Source: JBCDBD01 sp039184335
GTDB lineage: Bacteria > Bacteroidota > Bacteroidia > Flavobacteriales > Flavobacteriaceae
Length of the DNA stretch: 64,000 bases
Assembly: GCA_039184335.1 (NCBI GenBank)
Contig: JBCDBD010000001.1
Span: forward strand, 1 to 64,000
Reading direction: 5' to 3'
The notes under the pieces are model-generated. The model was not told the DNA's origin. It made no database searches and saw nothing but the letters and a program-made list of their open reading frames with translations. Made by a program: the position numbers and the translations under genes. Shown piece after piece: positions 63,574 through 64,000 of this stretch. Within the stretch, counting starts at the first letter, position 1, and each line of letters begins with the position of its first letter.

Positions 63574-64000
63574 TTACTCGGTTCTTAGACTTTTGACAGG
63601 GCTTACAATGGCCGCTTTTATACTTTGGTAGCTCACCGTAAGCAAAGCAATGGCAATGGCCAGTACCGATGCGATGATAAAGGTTCCAAGACCAATATGA
63701 ATTCTGTATGTGAAATCTTGCAGCCACCGGTCCATGGCAAACCAGCCCAGCGGCAAGGCAATTAAGATCGAAAGAGCGACCAACTTTAGAAAATCAAATG
63801 AAAGACGATAGGTAATTTGACCGACCGAAGCACCCAAGACCTTTCTTACCCCGATTTCCTTGATTCTTTTCTGCGCATTGAAAGCGGCTAATCCGAACAA
63901 TCCCAAACAGGCGATGAAGATGGACAAAGCCGTGAAAATAATGAAAATTTGACCGAGACGTTGTTCATTCTGGTACACCTCGTTAAAAGAGTCATCCATG
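63574..64000 (-). CDS. FtsX-like ABC permease, C-terminal part (gene runs off the window)
   Basis: At least 142 residues are inside the window, ending at a stop at 63574; the frame continues past the right edge, so the apparent ATG near 63999 is internal. Three TM segments (IFIIFTALSIFIACLGLFGL, FLKLVALSILIALPLGWFAM, LGTFIIASVLAIAIALLTV) and the motif AFNAQKRIKEIGVRKVLGAS are typical of the last FtsX domain in large Bacteroidota permeases. 15 nt separate it from the ATPase gene. Confidence 0.9.
   Translation of the reverse strand, partial: MDDSFNEVYQNEQRLGQIFIIFTALSIFIACLGLFGLAAFNAQKRIKEIGVRKVLGASVGQITYRLSFDFLKLVALSILIALPLGWFAMDRWLQDFTYRIHIGLGTFIIASVLAIAIALLTVSYQSIKAAIVSPVKSLRTE

Noticed and set aside
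1..64000. CRISPR array or insertion sequence
   Set aside because: No regularly spaced direct repeats and no transposase frame found on either strand.

Overview
The window is a 64 kb chromosomal segment from a member of the Bacteroidota, most likely a marine Flavobacteriaceae. Support comes from the gene content (TonB/CarboxypepD_reg-type outer-membrane protein, beta-barrel OMP, M1 and S8 peptidases, an rnpA-S41 peptidase overlap, rpmF-fabH-accB-accC), from promoter elements of the Bacteroidota TTG-N19-TAnnTTTG type, and from a palindromic repeat of the kind common in marine flavobacterial genomes. Genus cannot be fixed from the sequence alone.

Layout. 0.2-4.8 kb: rpiB, the remnant of a cation diffusion facilitator, a GNAT acetyltransferase, an orphan C5-cytosine methyltransferase, an outer-membrane beta-barrel protein and a secreted alpha/beta hydrolase. 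4.8-20.9 kb: mostly conserved genes (S41 peptidase, rnpA, M1 and S8 peptidases, an MBL hydrolase, a cation/proton antiporter with TrkA_N domain, lepA, dusB, a LolC/E-type permease, rbfA, methylmalonyl-CoA epimerase, and a CAU-anticodon tRNA). Within this stretch a large TonB-dependent-receptor-like gene is interrupted by one in-frame TAA.

21.6-45.3 kb is the key region: a complete extracellular contractile injection system (eCIS; relatives are Afp, PVC, MAC and the Bacteroidota AlgoCIS). Seventeen genes lie on the plus strand with gaps of 0-32 nt or short overlaps, so they look like one ~22 kb operon. In order they encode a membrane-anchored GH18 hydrolase, a two-TM protein, a DUF4255 cap protein, an unknown protein, one sheath, two tube proteins, a DUF5908 mini-protein, a LysM adaptor, a VgrG-like spike, a gp25-like wedge, a baseplate J protein, a fibre-like protein, a second baseplate wedge, a tape-measure protein, an AAA+ ATPase and a PAAR-like tip. 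Facing them on the minus strand is a DUF4157 (eCIS core domain) candidate cargo gene, split by an apparent single-base insertion. No terminase, portal, capsid, integrase or T6SS membrane-complex genes are present. The unusual features are the GH18-3TM plus two-TM pair at the head of the operon, a ~100-residue alanine-rich helical insertion in the sheath, the absence of a classical long fibre, and the broken cargo gene. The island starts just downstream of a tRNA whose 3' end is duplicated 182 nt further on.

45.8-53 kb is accessory: a GH2-like glycosidase, a nucleotidyltransferase, a membrane protein, a cupin protein, a membrane LytTR regulator, a Crp/Fnr regulator and a TauE/SafE permease. 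53-64 kb is again mostly conserved: a sodium/solute symporter with a NagX-like acyltransferase, ribE, pdxA, a DUF177-rpmF-fabH-accB-accC block with a clear promoter and terminators, an FAD-dependent oxidoreductase, and an ABC ATPase with an FtsX-type permease that runs off the end.
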